41,656 nt of DNA from Candidatus Heimdallarchaeota archaeon (GCA_021399405.1 JAAFKL010000403.1:1-41656), one strand, 5' to 3'. Shown: positions 31,934-41,214, numbered from the stretch's first letter. Translations and numbers: made by a program. Notes: generated by a model from the sequence alone, not told the origin.

Positions 31934-33550
31934 ATGGGTAAATCAAAGAAAGAAGCAAAGTTATCAGGTTCTAAACTCAAGCATGATCATGAATTGAAAG
32001 AGACTACAGAAGAAAAGATTGATCATTACAAAGTTAGAAAGCAAATGGCAATGCAAGGCGGTGGAGCCAAAAGAATACAAGTTCAACATGATAAAGGGAA
32101 GTTTACTGCTAGAGAGAGGTTAGCCAGATTATTAGATCCAGGAACATTCGTAGAAACCGGGATGTTCATTTCTCATAAATCTGTTGGCCTTATGCGAAAC
32201 AAACCTCCAATTGATGGTGATGGTGTTGTTACTGGATATGGACGGATTAGTGATCGTTTAGTTTATGTTTTTTCTCAAGATTTTACCATTATGGGTGGTT
32301 CTTTGGGTCATGCGCATGCAAATAAAATTACAGATATTTACGATCAAGCCTTAAAGAATGGAGCACCTGTAATTGGATTTAATGATTCTGGAGGGGCGAG
32401 AATTCAAGAGGGAGTTGATTCACTTGCAGGTTATGGAGAGATCTTTTTCAAAAATGTGAATGCGTCTGGAGTAATACCACAAATATCAGTAATTATGGGA
32501 CCAAGTGCAGGTGGAGCTGTTTATTCACCGGCATTAACAGATTTTATCATAATGGTTGAAGATACAGCACATATGTTCGTGACAGGCCCTGAGATTGTTA
32601 AGACAGTTATGGGTGAAACAGCTACTTTTGATGAGCTAGGTGGTTCATCAACTCATGCTTTCAAGTCTGGTGTTGCACACTTTACACGTGTTGACGAATT
32701 TGAAGCCATTAAACTTGTTCGAGAGCTGATAGGATATTTCCCTTCTAACAACCTAGAAGATCCACCTGCATTGATAGCAAGTGATGACAAGGCGAGAATA
32801 TCCCTTAATCTGAATACAATAATCCCTGATGATTCCAAAGAAGCATATGATATGTATGAGATAATTAATGAGGTCATTGACCATGGTGAATTTTGTGAAA
32901 CCTCTGAACACTGGGCAAAAAATATCATTGTAGGCTTTGGACGAATGAATGGAATTACTGTTGGTATTGTGGCAAACCAACCCAAAGTACTTGCTGGTTC
33001 ATTGGACATTGATGCAAGTATCAAAGGTGCCAAGTTTATTAGATTCTGTGATGCTTTCAATATTCCGATAATCACTTTTGTAGATGTCCCTGGTTTCCTT
33101 CCTGGGCTTGCACAAGAACACGGTGGTATTATTCGAAACGGAGCTAAGCTACTGTATGCTTATTGTGAAGCTACAGTGCCAAAAATAGCAATAGTTGTCA
33201 GAAAAGCTTTTGGTGGTGCTTATATTGTTATGTCCTCAAAACACCTAGGTACAGATGTTAATTTTGCATGGCCAACCGCAGAAATTGCAGTTATGGGAGC
33301 AGAAGGTGCAGTCAAGATATTGTATCGTAGAGAATTGCAAAAGACTGATGAACCCGAAAACCTTAGTAAAGAATTGCAAAATGATTACAAAAAAGAATTT
33401 TATTCACCATTCACAGCAGCAAAACTGGGTCACATTGATGAGATAATTATGCCATCTGATACTAGACCGAGAATTATTGAAGCCCTCTGGCCCTTATTAA
33501 CCAAACGTGAAACAAGAATGAAAAGGAAACATGGCAATATGCCACTCTAA
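31934..33550 (+). CDS. pccB: Acyl-CoA carboxylase carboxyltransferase (propionyl/acetyl-CoA carboxylase beta chain)
   Basis: This subunit moves the carboxyl group from biotin to an acyl-CoA, giving malonyl-CoA or methylmalonyl-CoA. The 538 residues form the usual pair of crotonase-like domains. The N domain has [16 protein letters not shown] and the oxyanion segment [10 protein letters not shown]; the C domain has VDVPGFLPG and [15 protein letters not shown]. The residue after GGAY is Ile431. In Streptomyces enzymes, as I recall, Asp there goes with propionyl-CoA preference and Ile with acceptance of acetyl-CoA, so acetyl-CoA use is plausible. The lysine-rich first 40 residues are longer than in most relatives. 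ATG start. The partners are presumably the biotin carboxylase and carrier 5 kb upstream. Methylmalonyl-CoA decarboxylase alpha is the close alternative, but no decarboxylase membrane subunits are present. Confidence 0.93.
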   Translation: MGKSKKEAKLSGSKLKHDHELKETTEEKIDHYKVRKQMAMQGGGAKRIQVQHDKGKFTARERLARLLDPGTFVETGMFISHKSVGLMRNKPPIDGDGVVTGYGRISDRLVYVFSQDFTIMGGSLGHAHANKITDIYDQALKNGAPVIGFNDSGGARIQEGVDSLAGYGEIFFKNVNASGVIPQISVIMGPSAGGAVYSPALTDFIIMVEDTAHMFVTGPEIVKTVMGETATFDELGGSSTHAFKSGVAHFTRVDEFEAIKLVRELIGYFPSNNLEDPPALIASDDKARISLNLNTIIPDDSKEAYDMYEIINEVIDHGEFCETSEHWAKNIIVGFGRMNGITVGIVANQPKVLAGSLDIDASIKGAKFIRFCDAFNIPIITFVDVPGFLPGLAQEHGGIIRNGAKLLYAYCEATVPKIAIVVRKAFGGAYIVMSSKHLGTDVNFAWPTAEIAVMGAEGAVKILYRRELQKTDEPENLSKELQNDYKKEFYSPFTAAKLGHIDEIIMPSDTRPRIIEALWPLLTKRETRMKRKHGNMPL

Positions 33551-33681
33551 TACTATTTTAACTATCAATAATATAGGAAACAAAATAAAAATAAATTGAT
33601 TTTAAGATCAGATCAAGGTATACAAGGCGTATCGAAGTATATTTAAAACTAAAATGTCAATTTTTCCTTAGGTTCAAAATA

Positions 33682-35022
33682 TTGAGTGATCATCATATTT
33701 CTTATTTACCTACAGATGGATTAAGTTATGATCCAACCGAAGAAATATATTGGGACAAAGACGCATTTAAAAAAGAGTTACTTAGAGCATATGAACTCTG
33801 TCATGAGTGCAGAATGTGTTTCAAATATTGTAATTCATTCCCAATTTTATTCACTAAAGTCGATGAAAACGATGGTGATGTACGCAAGGTAACAGATGAA
33901 GATACGGTTGAGATAATGAATGCTTGTTTTCAATGCAAACTTTGTGAGGTTCAATGTCCTTACACGCCAAAAGAAGATCATGAGTTTAAACTTGATTTCC
34001 CAAAACTTGTTCACAGGTATAATGCAATTAGAGCTAGGGATAATGGGAATACTTTCAGAGATAAATTTTTTTCAAACCCTGATAGGATTGCCAAAATTTC
34101 ACGTGCGTCATTGGGAATAGCTAATTTTGCAAATTCAGTTCATATTTTCAGAGTAATCAATGAAAAAATACTAGGTATACACAGAGATAAAATACTCCCT
34201 AAATTTCCATTGCAAACGTTTGATAAGTGGGCCGCAAATCAAGGTTTAATCTCTGATGAGAAATCAGAATTGACTCTTTTTCAAACATGCTATGTCCAGA
34301 ATAATGAACCTGATATTGGCAAAGATACTATAAAGGTATTAGAGAAAAATCAGATTAAAACAACTTGCTCGAAAGGGCTGAATTGTTGTGGAATGCCTTC
34401 TTGGGAAATAGGAGACATTGAAACAGTTAGAAAAAATGCAAAACACAATTTGGATATATTAATACCCAAGATAGAAGCTGGTGCAAAGGTGGGAGTTATT
34501 AACCCAACATGTTCAATGATGATGCGAAATGAGTACCCAGAACTCCTCGAAGGTGAGGATCGTGAGAGAGCCAAAATATTATCTGATGCAATTACTGATG
34601 TTTCAGAATACGTATGGTCCATACGTAATGAAGATCGCTTCAATATCGACTTTAAATCTACTCCAGATGGCGATGTCGCATATCATGTCCCTTGTCATCT
34701 ACGAGCTCAAAGAATTGGTTTTCCTTCCCGAGGATTAATGAAAAAAGTTACAGGTGTGAAGGTATTACTAAATATGGAATGCAGTGGTCATGATGGCACT
34801 TATGCAATGAAGAAAGAATCATTTGATGATTCTTTGCGAATTGGAAAGAAATCATTTGATGGTATGCAAAAAGATACTGTTAAGGCAATGGTATCAGATT
34901 GTCCACTTGCTTGTACGCAATTTGAACAGGGTTTAGGTACCAAAGCACTTCATCCTATGAGTTTTCTTGCAAAAGCCTACCGAGAAGATGGGTTTGAAAA
35001 CAAAATTACTAAGGAGAAATAG
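33682..35022 (+). CDS. Fe-S protein with two CCG domains (GlpC/HdrD-like)
   Basis: This 446-residue electron carrier combines two [4Fe-4S] clusters with cysteine-rich CCG domains. The clusters are bound by Cys40/43/46/50 (CHECRMCFKYC) and Cys82/85/88/92 (CFQCKLCEVQC). The later cysteine sets are CYVQ...LNCCGMPSWE...PTCSMM and PCHLRA...ECSGHDGTY...DCPLAC. In both CCG units part of the canonical CC/CxxC pattern is altered (CSGH replaces CCG, CSMM replaces CxxC). The protein resembles heterodisulfide reductase subunit D and anaerobic glycerol-3-phosphate dehydrogenase subunit C. It is followed two bases later by a DUF3501 gene with a Shine-Dalgarno site. That pair next to rubrerythrin is a recurring bacterial arrangement, suggesting electron supply for peroxide reduction. 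The start is TTG, the least certain part. Confidence 0.9.
   Translation: MSDHHISYLPTDGLSYDPTEEIYWDKDAFKKELLRAYELCHECRMCFKYCNSFPILFTKVDENDGDVRKVTDEDTVEIMNACFQCKLCEVQCPYTPKEDHEFKLDFPKLVHRYNAIRARDNGNTFRDKFFSNPDRIAKISRASLGIANFANSVHIFRVINEKILGIHRDKILPKFPLQTFDKWAANQGLISDEKSELTLFQTCYVQNNEPDIGKDTIKVLEKNQIKTTCSKGLNCCGMPSWEIGDIETVRKNAKHNLDILIPKIEAGAKVGVINPTCSMMMRNEYPELLEGEDRERAKILSDAITDVSEYVWSIRNEDRFNIDFKSTPDGDVAYHVPCHLRAQRIGFPSRGLMKKVTGVKVLLNMECSGHDGTYAMKKESFDDSLRIGKKSFDGMQKDTVKAMVSDCPLACTQFEQGLGTKALHPMSFLAKAYREDGFENKITKEK
35011..35016 (+). promoter_or_regulatory. Shine-Dalgarno site for the DUF3501 gene
   Basis: AAGGAG, eight bases before the ATG at 35025 and inside the end of the upstream Fe-S gene. 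It fixes the start and shows translational coupling. Confidence 0.7.
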
Positions 35023-35024
35023 AA

Positions 35025-35585
35025 ATGACAGTACATAGAAATGAAATAATTGATTATGAAACTTACAATGAAACAAGGTCTGTATCGAGACCAAAAATTA
35101 TACAGATTAAGAAAAGTAGGAGAATCCATCTAGGGGAGTATCTCACTTTTCTGTTTGAGAACACTACAACAATAAGATATCAAATCCAAGAAATTGTTCT
35201 GGCTGAGAAAATTGTGAAAGAAGGGGATATTCAACACGAAATCGACACTTACAATGAATTATTCGGCGAAAAGGGAAGCTTGCCTTGTGTCCTTATGGTT
35301 GAAATTGATGATATTGAGGAAAGACAAGTAAAGCTACGAGAGTGGTATGATCTTCCAATGCATATTTATGTCAAAACTGAGCAAGGTAATTCATATTACG
35401 CCACGTATGATAAAAGACAAATGAACGATGAAAAGCTCTCAAGTGTTCAATATCTAAATTTTGATACAAAAGGAGAAAATCCAACATTAATTGGGTGCGA
35501 TCTTGAATTATTGAAAGGAGAAGTAAAGTTAACAGAAGAGCAGTTTAATTCTCTTAAAACAGATGTAGAGTATTTGAACTCTTAA
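35025..35585 (+). CDS. DUF3501 family protein
   Basis: A 186-residue soluble protein that I recognise as DUF3501: it begins with a domain rich in basic and aromatic residues (RPKIIQIKKSRRIHLGEYLTFLFENTTTI) and continues YQIQEIVLAEKI, with a later LPCVLMVEIDD strand. No catalytic residues are known to me. The family repeatedly occurs beside a rubrerythrin and a GlpC/HdrD-like Fe-S protein in bacteria, exactly the company it keeps here, so it probably assists that redox module. The ATG lies two bases after the Fe-S gene stop and has its own ribosome site, so the two are co-transcribed. A T-rich tract after the gene likely ends the transcript. Confidence 0.75.
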   Translation: MTVHRNEIIDYETYNETRSVSRPKIIQIKKSRRIHLGEYLTFLFENTTTIRYQIQEIVLAEKIVKEGDIQHEIDTYNELFGEKGSLPCVLMVEIDDIEERQVKLREWYDLPMHIYVKTEQGNSYYATYDKRQMNDEKLSSVQYLNFDTKGENPTLIGCDLELLKGEVKLTEEQFNSLKTDVEYLNS

Positions 35586-35654
35586 ATTTAAATCAAATAA
35601 TATAAATTCTTGAACTTTAAGACCATCTCTTTGATAGATAAATTGTAGATTCTA

Positions 35655-35680
35655 ATTATTTTATTTTTTACTATTTTATA
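35655..35680 (+). terminator. T-rich terminator after the Fe-S/DUF3501 operon
   Basis: A stretch dominated by T on the plus strand (ATTATTTTATTTTTTACTAT and following) lies 70-95 bases after the DUF3501 stop, just before the convergent rubrerythrin stop. Archaeal RNA polymerase stops at such U-tracts without a hairpin. Confidence 0.4.
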
Positions 35681-35688
35681 ATCGATTA

Positions 35689-36108
35689 TTAGTCAACTAA
35701 TTCAAGCATTGATTCGAATTTTCCTGCATGTGATTTCTCAGCCTTTGCTAGTGTTTCAAACCAATCAGCGATCTCATCAAAACCTTCCTCACGTGCGGTT
35801 TTAGCCATACCGGGATACATATCGGTATATTCATGAGTTTCACCTGCTACAGCTGATTTGAGATTAGCTTCAGTGTCACCAATTGGCATATCAGTTGCTG
35901 GATCTCCTACTGGTTTTAAATAATCAAGATGACCATGTGCATGACCTGTTTCACCCTCTGCTGTTTGTCTGAAATTTCCAGCTATTTCTGGATAACCTTC
36001 AACATCTGCTTGTTTAGCGAAATATAGATATCTTCGATTTGCTTGACTCTCACCTGCAAAAGCAGCTTTGAGATTTTCATGGGTTTTAGAACCTTTTAGC
36101 TCTGCCAT
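35689..36108 (-). CDS. rbr: Rubrerythrin without rubredoxin domain
   Basis: This diiron ferritin-like protein reduces hydrogen peroxide in anaerobes and microaerophiles. The 139 residues are the four-helix part only. Expected iron ligands are in [17 protein letters not shown] (Glu20), [28 protein letters not shown] and [12 protein letters not shown]. The C-terminal rubredoxin-like domain found in classical rubrerythrin (about 190 residues) is absent, so electrons must come from another protein. The HdrD-like Fe-S protein encoded just across the gap is an obvious candidate. It converges with the DUF3501 gene with a 103-base gap. The ATG at 36108 has a TATA-like box at 36125-36134. Confidence 0.92.
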   Translation of the reverse strand: MAELKGSKTHENLKAAFAGESQANRRYLYFAKQADVEGYPEIAGNFRQTAEGETGHAHGHLDYLKPVGDPATDMPIGDTEANLKSAVAGETHEYTDMYPGMAKTAREEGFDEIADWFETLAKAEKSHAGKFESMLELVD

Positions 36109-36124
36109 AAGAAATAATAAGGTA

Positions 36125-36134
36125 CAATTATAAA
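36125..36134 (-). promoter_or_regulatory. TATA-like box of the rubrerythrin gene
   Basis: Minus-strand TTTATAATTG, centred about 22 bases before the ATG at 36108, slightly close for a leaderless start but the best candidate. Confidence 0.4.
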
Positions 36135-36204
36135 AAATCTTTCGATATAGCGGCTTGACTGACTGTTTTTTGCAATATTACTATAGTAATTTCAATTCAT
36201 TAAA

Positions 36205-37674
36205 CTAAATTTTCTCGAATATACCAGGAAAACGCACATCTAGCATTTTCTCATACATGGTTTGTTCCTCATCTTTGAAGGATAAAGATGTCCTTTCAAA
36301 TTTGGGTAACATTTGCATGGCTTGATGAGACCGCCCTATCAACCATTCATGGATTTCGCTGGTACCTTCATAAACAGGTAATACTCGTACATCCCTTGCT
36401 ATTTTGTTAACTTCATATTCTGCGACAAATCCATTTCCACCGAAAATTTGCTGAGCATCATATAACAATGAATTAGTGATTTCAGCTACGTAAAGCTTTG
36501 CTGCACTAGCAAAATAGTGAGCGATCCCGGTAAGTACAGGAGATGCAAACATTTTTGCAGCAGTTTCTTCCGCTGCAGGACCAGGGGCATTAATATCAGC
36601 AGGAATCCAACCATGATAATATCGATCCAATGTATATGAAGACAGATAACCATAGGCTCGAAGACGAGGTAGTTGTCTTTCCATATGAGATATTTTTCTG
36701 CTTACTCCTGGAAAAGTTCCTATTGGTTTTCCAAATTGAATACGTTCTTCTGAATATTGTTTTGCAAGTTCCAATGCTCTTGCAGAAGTACCCAAACCTT
36801 GAGCTACGACTCCTACTCGCATACCCATGAGTCTTTCCAAAACCTTGCGATACCCATCCCCGACTTCTCCAATTATATTTTCTTTTGGAACACGAACATC
36901 CTCAAACAATAGCTGAGCAGTTGGATTTGCATGTAATCCCGATTTCTCTTCAAGTCGTAAAGTAGTTATCCCGTCAAATCCTTCAACATAAAGTACATTA
37001 GTACCTTCTTCTTTACCATCAACCATGTTCCGAGCTAAAAATAGACCAGCATTTGCATACCCTCCATTGGATATGAAAATTTTTGTTCCATTCAAAACAT
37101 ATTCATCGCCTTCTAATACCGATGTAGATTTAACATTTTGTAAGTGAGAACCAGCACCAGCTTCAGTGAATGCTACATATCCTGTATTCTTTCCTTCCAT
37201 GAAATTCTGGATATAAGGTTCATATTCTGGCCTATTATAGACAACTAAACCTTCTAAAACGGACATCGATATTGTTGTCAACATTTGTAAAGGTACATCA
37301 TACATTGTCATTAATTCACTTAAGCCATGACTGTATAGGGTTTCATAGCCAAAACCTCCAAATTTTTCAGGTATAAAAAATGAATATAGTTCATTATCTT
37401 TGATCAATTCATTTAATGCAGATTCCATTTTTTGAGGAATGACAGCTTTTCCATCAACCAATTTGACTCCCTGTTCATCCCATTCGTGAATATAAGGCCG
37501 TACTTTAGTTTCCATTATTTCTTCAATAGTGTCTAAAAGAGCAAAAAAGGTGGTTATATTATCTTCATCCCGACCTAATTTTTTCCCGTAGTATTCCATT
37601 AATTTTCTGCTACCGGATTTAGCAATAGTTTCAAGAGATTGCATAGATGACATATTCTTGATTAAATTACTCAT
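36205..37674 (-). CDS. Acyl-CoA dehydrogenase
   Basis: This FAD enzyme oxidises acyl-CoA to trans-2-enoyl-CoA, passing electrons to ETF or another acceptor. The 489 residues contain the flavin-binding AFTEAGAGSHLQNVKS, the motif KIFISNGGYA, and the catalytic base Glu436 in YEGTSEIHEWLIGR. The family is usually about 380 residues; the extra length lies in the N-terminal roughly 65 residues and a longer C-terminal half, as in the long-chain/AidB-like group. The substrate chain is unknown. No ETF gene is in the window. It is transcribed divergently from a TetR regulator across 316 bases with several inverted repeats, a common layout for control by acyl-CoA ligands. ATG start. Confidence 0.93.
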   Translation of the reverse strand: MSNLIKNMSSMQSLETIAKSGSRKLMEYYGKKLGRDEDNITTFFALLDTIEEIMETKVRPYIHEWDEQGVKLVDGKAVIPQKMESALNELIKDNELYSFFIPEKFGGFGYETLYSHGLSELMTMYDVPLQMLTTISMSVLEGLVVYNRPEYEPYIQNFMEGKNTGYVAFTEAGAGSHLQNVKSTSVLEGDEYVLNGTKIFISNGGYANAGLFLARNMVDGKEEGTNVLYVEGFDGITTLRLEEKSGLHANPTAQLLFEDVRVPKENIIGEVGDGYRKVLERLMGMRVGVVAQGLGTSARALELAKQYSEERIQFGKPIGTFPGVSRKISHMERQLPRLRAYGYLSSYTLDRYYHGWIPADINAPGPAAEETAAKMFASPVLTGIAHYFASAAKLYVAEITNSLLYDAQQIFGGNGFVAEYEVNKIARDVRVLPVYEGTSEIHEWLIGRSHQAMQMLPKFERTSLSFKDEEQTMYEKMLDVRFPGIFEKI

Positions 37675-37990
37675 CTGTAATATTTAACCTATTGCCTTCT
37701 GAATTACTACTTATATGTAATTAAAAAGAAGAAATTAGAAAAAATCATACAGAATAATACAATTTTTGTAATTGCCCGATAATTTCAGCCATTTTTTACT
37801 ATAATTATTTTAGTTGATACAAATGATCTCAAAATGGCGTTCATTTGATGAAACTAAACAAATCAGTAATATTAGACAGAATATAAAACTATAAATATTA
37901 TTTTCAAACTTATCAGTTTGAACCACTTAGTATGATTATTTACAAAATTATGAATATTGTACTATTAAATATTGGAAATGTGAATATCCA
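37675..37990. promoter_or_regulatory. Divergent regulatory region between acyl-CoA dehydrogenase and tetR
   Basis: The 316 bases contain no gene. Inverted repeats are CAAATGA-N14-TCATTTG (37820-37847), TTCAAACT-N4-AGTTTGAA (37903-37922, perfect arms) and ATTGGA-N10-TCCAAT (37971-37992), the last overlapping the tetR start codon. For tetR a TATA-like ACTATTAAAT is at 37961-37970, 25 bases before the ATG. For the dehydrogenase, minus-strand CATATAAGTA at about 37711-37720 would give a short leader. The 8-base-arm palindrome is the best TetR operator candidate. Confidence 0.5.
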
Positions 37991-38551
37991 ATGAACAAAA
38001 AAGACTCAATAAGGAGAAGAATCCAACTTCTAAGCTTACCCTTATTTGTAAAGTATGGATATAATGGAGTAACCATGGATCAGATTGCAGAAGCTGTCGG
38101 AATAGCTAAGAGTACTATATATTACAGCCATTTCAAAGGAAAACTAGAAATAGCAAAATCTATTTTAGTTGACGAAATGAAACATTTTCTTAGTTCGATG
38201 AATCAATTGTCAGAAGATGATAGCCTAGAACCTACGGATATAGGTAGGAATATGATCAATGCCTGGTTCACCAGTTTAAAAGAAAATAATTTATTTTGGC
38301 AGATGGTATTTAGATCTATGGCAGAACCACAATTATCAGAAATTGTAATAAAGGAATACCGAGAGATATATGAACAAATCACAGAAACAACTGCTCTGTT
38401 GTTTACACAAAGTGGTACTGCGGACCCTCATAAGAGAGCAACACTATTGCTAGCAACAATAGATGGAATGATGTATCAATCATTGTTTTTTAACCGGATA
38501 CCGGATTTAGAAGGGACTAAAGAATACCTTATTCAAATTTATAAAATTTAA
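37991..38551 (+). CDS. TetR family transcriptional regulator
   Basis: A 186-residue one-component repressor. The N-terminal helix-turn-helix is typical: YNGVTMDQIAEAVGIAKSTIYYSHFKGKLEIAKSIL (about residues 23-57). The usual YYHF pattern is altered to YYSHF, one residue longer. The C-terminal 125 residues form the helical ligand-binding and dimer domain, with no recognisable ligand signature. It sits alone and is divergent from the acyl-CoA dehydrogenase, so it probably senses an acyl-CoA or fatty-acid-like ligand and controls that gene and itself. ATG start with a TATA-like box 25 bases upstream, consistent with a leaderless transcript. Confidence 0.92.
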   Translation: MNKKDSIRRRIQLLSLPLFVKYGYNGVTMDQIAEAVGIAKSTIYYSHFKGKLEIAKSILVDEMKHFLSSMNQLSEDDSLEPTDIGRNMINAWFTSLKENNLFWQMVFRSMAEPQLSEIVIKEYREIYEQITETTALLFTQSGTADPHKRATLLLATIDGMMYQSLFFNRIPDLEGTKEYLIQIYKI

Positions 38552-38613
38552 ATTCGATTAACTTTCTTTGTTGTTGATATATTATTTGAAATTAATATTT
38601 TGTTTAAGCTAAC

Positions 38614-41214
38614 TCATTCGTCATTGGTTTCTGTCTCATCATCTTGAACATCGATAGATTCTTCTGTATCATCTGCATAATTATCATCTATTGGATCTTC
38701 AGGATCAGCATCGGCTTGTTCGAGAATTTCAACATTTTCATCAACTATTGATGTTGCCATTAGCAGTTTTTGGTCACCAATAATACGCATAACTCGAACA
38801 CCCATCGTGGATCTTCCCATATTTCGGATTCCTTTAACTCTAACCTTGATTAGAACACCTTCAGAATTGACCAATGAAATATTAGAACTACCTGCTTCAA
38901 TAGGCATAGGCATAGATGTCACAACATCTCCATTCTTTGCCCTAATTTTCATATTTATTACCCCACCAACACCTCTATTTGTAAATCGATATTTGGTTAA
39001 GAATGTCCTCTTACCATATCCTCTTTCAGTAATAGTCATAATTGACGTTTGGTCTTTCTGATCTTTAGGAATTGCAAACGATGAAACAACTTCATCACCG
39101 GGCTTGAGCTTCATTCCTCTTACACCCCCTGCAACTCTACCCATAGCTCGAGCTTTCGTTTCATCAAAAACTACTGCTTGCCCTTTTTTAGAAGCTATAA
39201 AAATAAATGAATTCCCATCAGTGATATATGCATCAACGACTTCGTCTTCACCTCTTAAATTCAAACATTTAATCCCAGTTCTTCGTATGTTAGCATATTT
39301 ATCAAGTGTGGTTCGTTTAATCACTCCATTTTTAGTAATTGTAACTAACACTTTTTCCTCAACAAATTTATCATGTTCAATATTTACTACTTTGACTATA
39401 CTGCCTTCTACGGGAAGGAATCGTTTGATTGTTTTTCCTTTGTTTGTACGCCTGGCAGCTTCAGGAATTTCAAAAGCCGGGATTAGATGTATAATACCAT
39501 TATGAGTAATAAGAAGCAAGTCATCCATATTAGAAGCAACCATCATATCAAACAGCTTTTCATCAGTTCCTAATGGAACTCCTATTACACCACGACCTCC
39601 TCTTCCTTGTGTTTTAAATTTATTGTAATCTAAAGCACGGAGATATCCTTCTCCAGTCGAAGTAATTAATAAATTACGCCTATGTAGTATTGGACGTTCA
39701 CTTGAAGTCAAGACATCGTCCATTTCTACAACATTTGTTCGACGTTTATCAGAATGTTTCTTTTTGATGTCTTCAAATTCATTTCGCATGAGTTCAAGAA
39801 GAGTTGGTCGATCATGCAAAATCATCATTAATCTAGCTTTGTCAGCATTTTTACTTTCAAGCTCATCAACTAATGCTGTTTGCTCAACCCTCGCAAGACG
39901 TGCAAGAGTCATATCTAAAACAGCTTTAGCTTGAATATCAGATAATGAATATTTTTCTTTTAAATTATTATGAGCATCTGCTCGACTTGCTGAGGCTCGT
40001 ATCAACTCAATTACCGCATCTATATCATTTGATGCAATAATTAATCCCTCTAAAACATGGATCCTTGCTTCGACCTTCTCTAGCTCTTCTTGAGTGATAT
40101 TTCGAATAGTAGTTTCCCTGAAGTCTAAGAAAACAGCAAGAGCCTTTTTGAGGGTAAGTGTCATTGGTCTTCCATAAACAAATGCAGTCATCCGTGAATG
40201 AAACAATGTATCAAGATTAGTTTTCTTGTAAAGCTGTCCTAATATTGTTTTTACCCCTAGATCATCTGCATATTGTTCATCAATCATAATTTCGATTCTG
40301 ACATCTTCTTTAGAAAGATCCCTTACGTCCTTCACACCCCTCAATGAATTATCATCAATGAGCTTTGATATTTGGGTAATGATGGTTGCTTTATTTTGGA
40401 GATACGGTATTTCGTCTACAACCAACATAGGATCTTTGACTTTGTGAGTTTCGTTTGTCTCTAAATGAATTTTTGATCGAATTCGCATTGAACCCCGACC
40501 TGTCTCGTACAGAGATCGAATTCCACTAAGACCGATAATTGTTCCTCCTGTTGGAAAATCTGGTGCTGTGACATAAGTCAATAGATCTTCAATAGAGATT
40601 TTGGGGTCATCGATTATTGCGATACATGCAGACATTAATTCATTTAAGTGATGTGGGGGAATATTCGAAGAAATTCCGACTGCAATACCATAAGATCCAT
40701 TCAATAATAGATGTGGAATCTTTACTGGGAGAACTGTTGGTTCTCTTTCTTCACCATCAAAATTGTCGATAAAATCAACAACCTTTTCTGAAATATTTTC
40801 CATTAATTCAAGTGAAATTCTGTTTAATCTAGCTTCAGTGTAACGCATTGCTGCTGGAGGTAATCCATCAATGCTTCCAAAATTCCCTTGGGGTTGAACG
40901 AGAGGATATCTTAAAGACCATTCTTGGGCAAGTCGGACTAAAGATTCATATACTCCACCCGCATGTGGGTGATATTTACCTGTAACTTCTCCAAAAATAC
41001 GTGCACATTTCTTGAAAGGAGATCTTGGACCAAGACCAATCTGATTCATCGCCCAAAGTATTCGTCTATGGACCGGTTTTAAACCATCACGAGCATCAGG
41101 TATTGCACGATCAGAAATGACATATTTTGCATAATTAGAAAACCCAAATTTCATTTCTTTTGTGAAAGATGTCTCATATTGAGAATCCGCATCAATTGGT
41201 TCAGTATCACTCAT
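38614..41214 (-). CDS. gyrA: DNA gyrase subunit A
   Basis: This is the breakage-reunion subunit of the type IIA topoisomerase that introduces negative supercoils. With the ATG at 41214 it has 866 residues. The catalytic tyrosine is Tyr125 in AAMRYTEARL (E. coli Tyr122), preceded by the winged-helix residues of the DARDGLKPVHRRILWAM region. The C-terminal beta-pinwheel includes the GyrA box QGRGGRG, which distinguishes gyrase from topoisomerase IV. A roughly 45-residue acidic tail ends the protein. The frame is open 15 residues further upstream to an ATG at 41259, but that lies inside gyrB; the ATG at 41214 has a GGAG site at 41223-41228 and fits the family start. It overlaps gyrB by eight bases. 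Gyrase in archaea is regarded as acquired from bacteria. Confidence 0.97.
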   Translation of the reverse strand: MSDTEPIDADSQYETSFTKEMKFGFSNYAKYVISDRAIPDARDGLKPVHRRILWAMNQIGLGPRSPFKKCARIFGEVTGKYHPHAGGVYESLVRLAQEWSLRYPLVQPQGNFGSIDGLPPAAMRYTEARLNRISLELMENISEKVVDFIDNFDGEEREPTVLPVKIPHLLLNGSYGIAVGISSNIPPHHLNELMSACIAIIDDPKISIEDLLTYVTAPDFPTGGTIIGLSGIRSLYETGRGSMRIRSKIHLETNETHKVKDPMLVVDEIPYLQNKATIITQISKLIDDNSLRGVKDVRDLSKEDVRIEIMIDEQYADDLGVKTILGQLYKKTNLDTLFHSRMTAFVYGRPMTLTLKKALAVFLDFRETTIRNITQEELEKVEARIHVLEGLIIASNDIDAVIELIRASASRADAHNNLKEKYSLSDIQAKAVLDMTLARLARVEQTALVDELESKNADKARLMMILHDRPTLLELMRNEFEDIKKKHSDKRRTNVVEMDDVLTSSERPILHRRNLLITSTGEGYLRALDYNKFKTQGRGGRGVIGVPLGTDEKLFDMMVASNMDDLLLITHNGIIHLIPAFEIPEAARRTNKGKTIKRFLPVEGSIVKVVNIEHDKFVEEKVLVTITKNGVIKRTTLDKYANIRRTGIKCLNLRGEDEVVDAYITDGNSFIFIASKKGQAVVFDETKARAMGRVAGGVRGMKLKPGDEVVSSFAIPKDQKDQTSIMTITERGYGKRTFLTKYRFTNRGVGGVINMKIRAKNGDVVTSMPMPIEAGSSNISLVNSEGVLIKVRVKGIRNMGRSTMGVRVMRIIGDQKLLMATSIVDENVEILEQADADPEDPIDDNYADDTEESIDVQDDETETNDE

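Noticed and set aside
31934..33550. Carboxyltransferase as methylmalonyl-CoA decarboxylase alpha subunit
   Set aside because: It is the same family, but no decarboxylase beta/gamma/delta membrane subunits are present, while biotin carboxylase and carrier genes are nearby.
38614..41214. GyrA-like gene as topoisomerase IV ParC
   Set aside because: The GyrA box QGRGGRG is present in the C-terminal domain, which marks gyrase.
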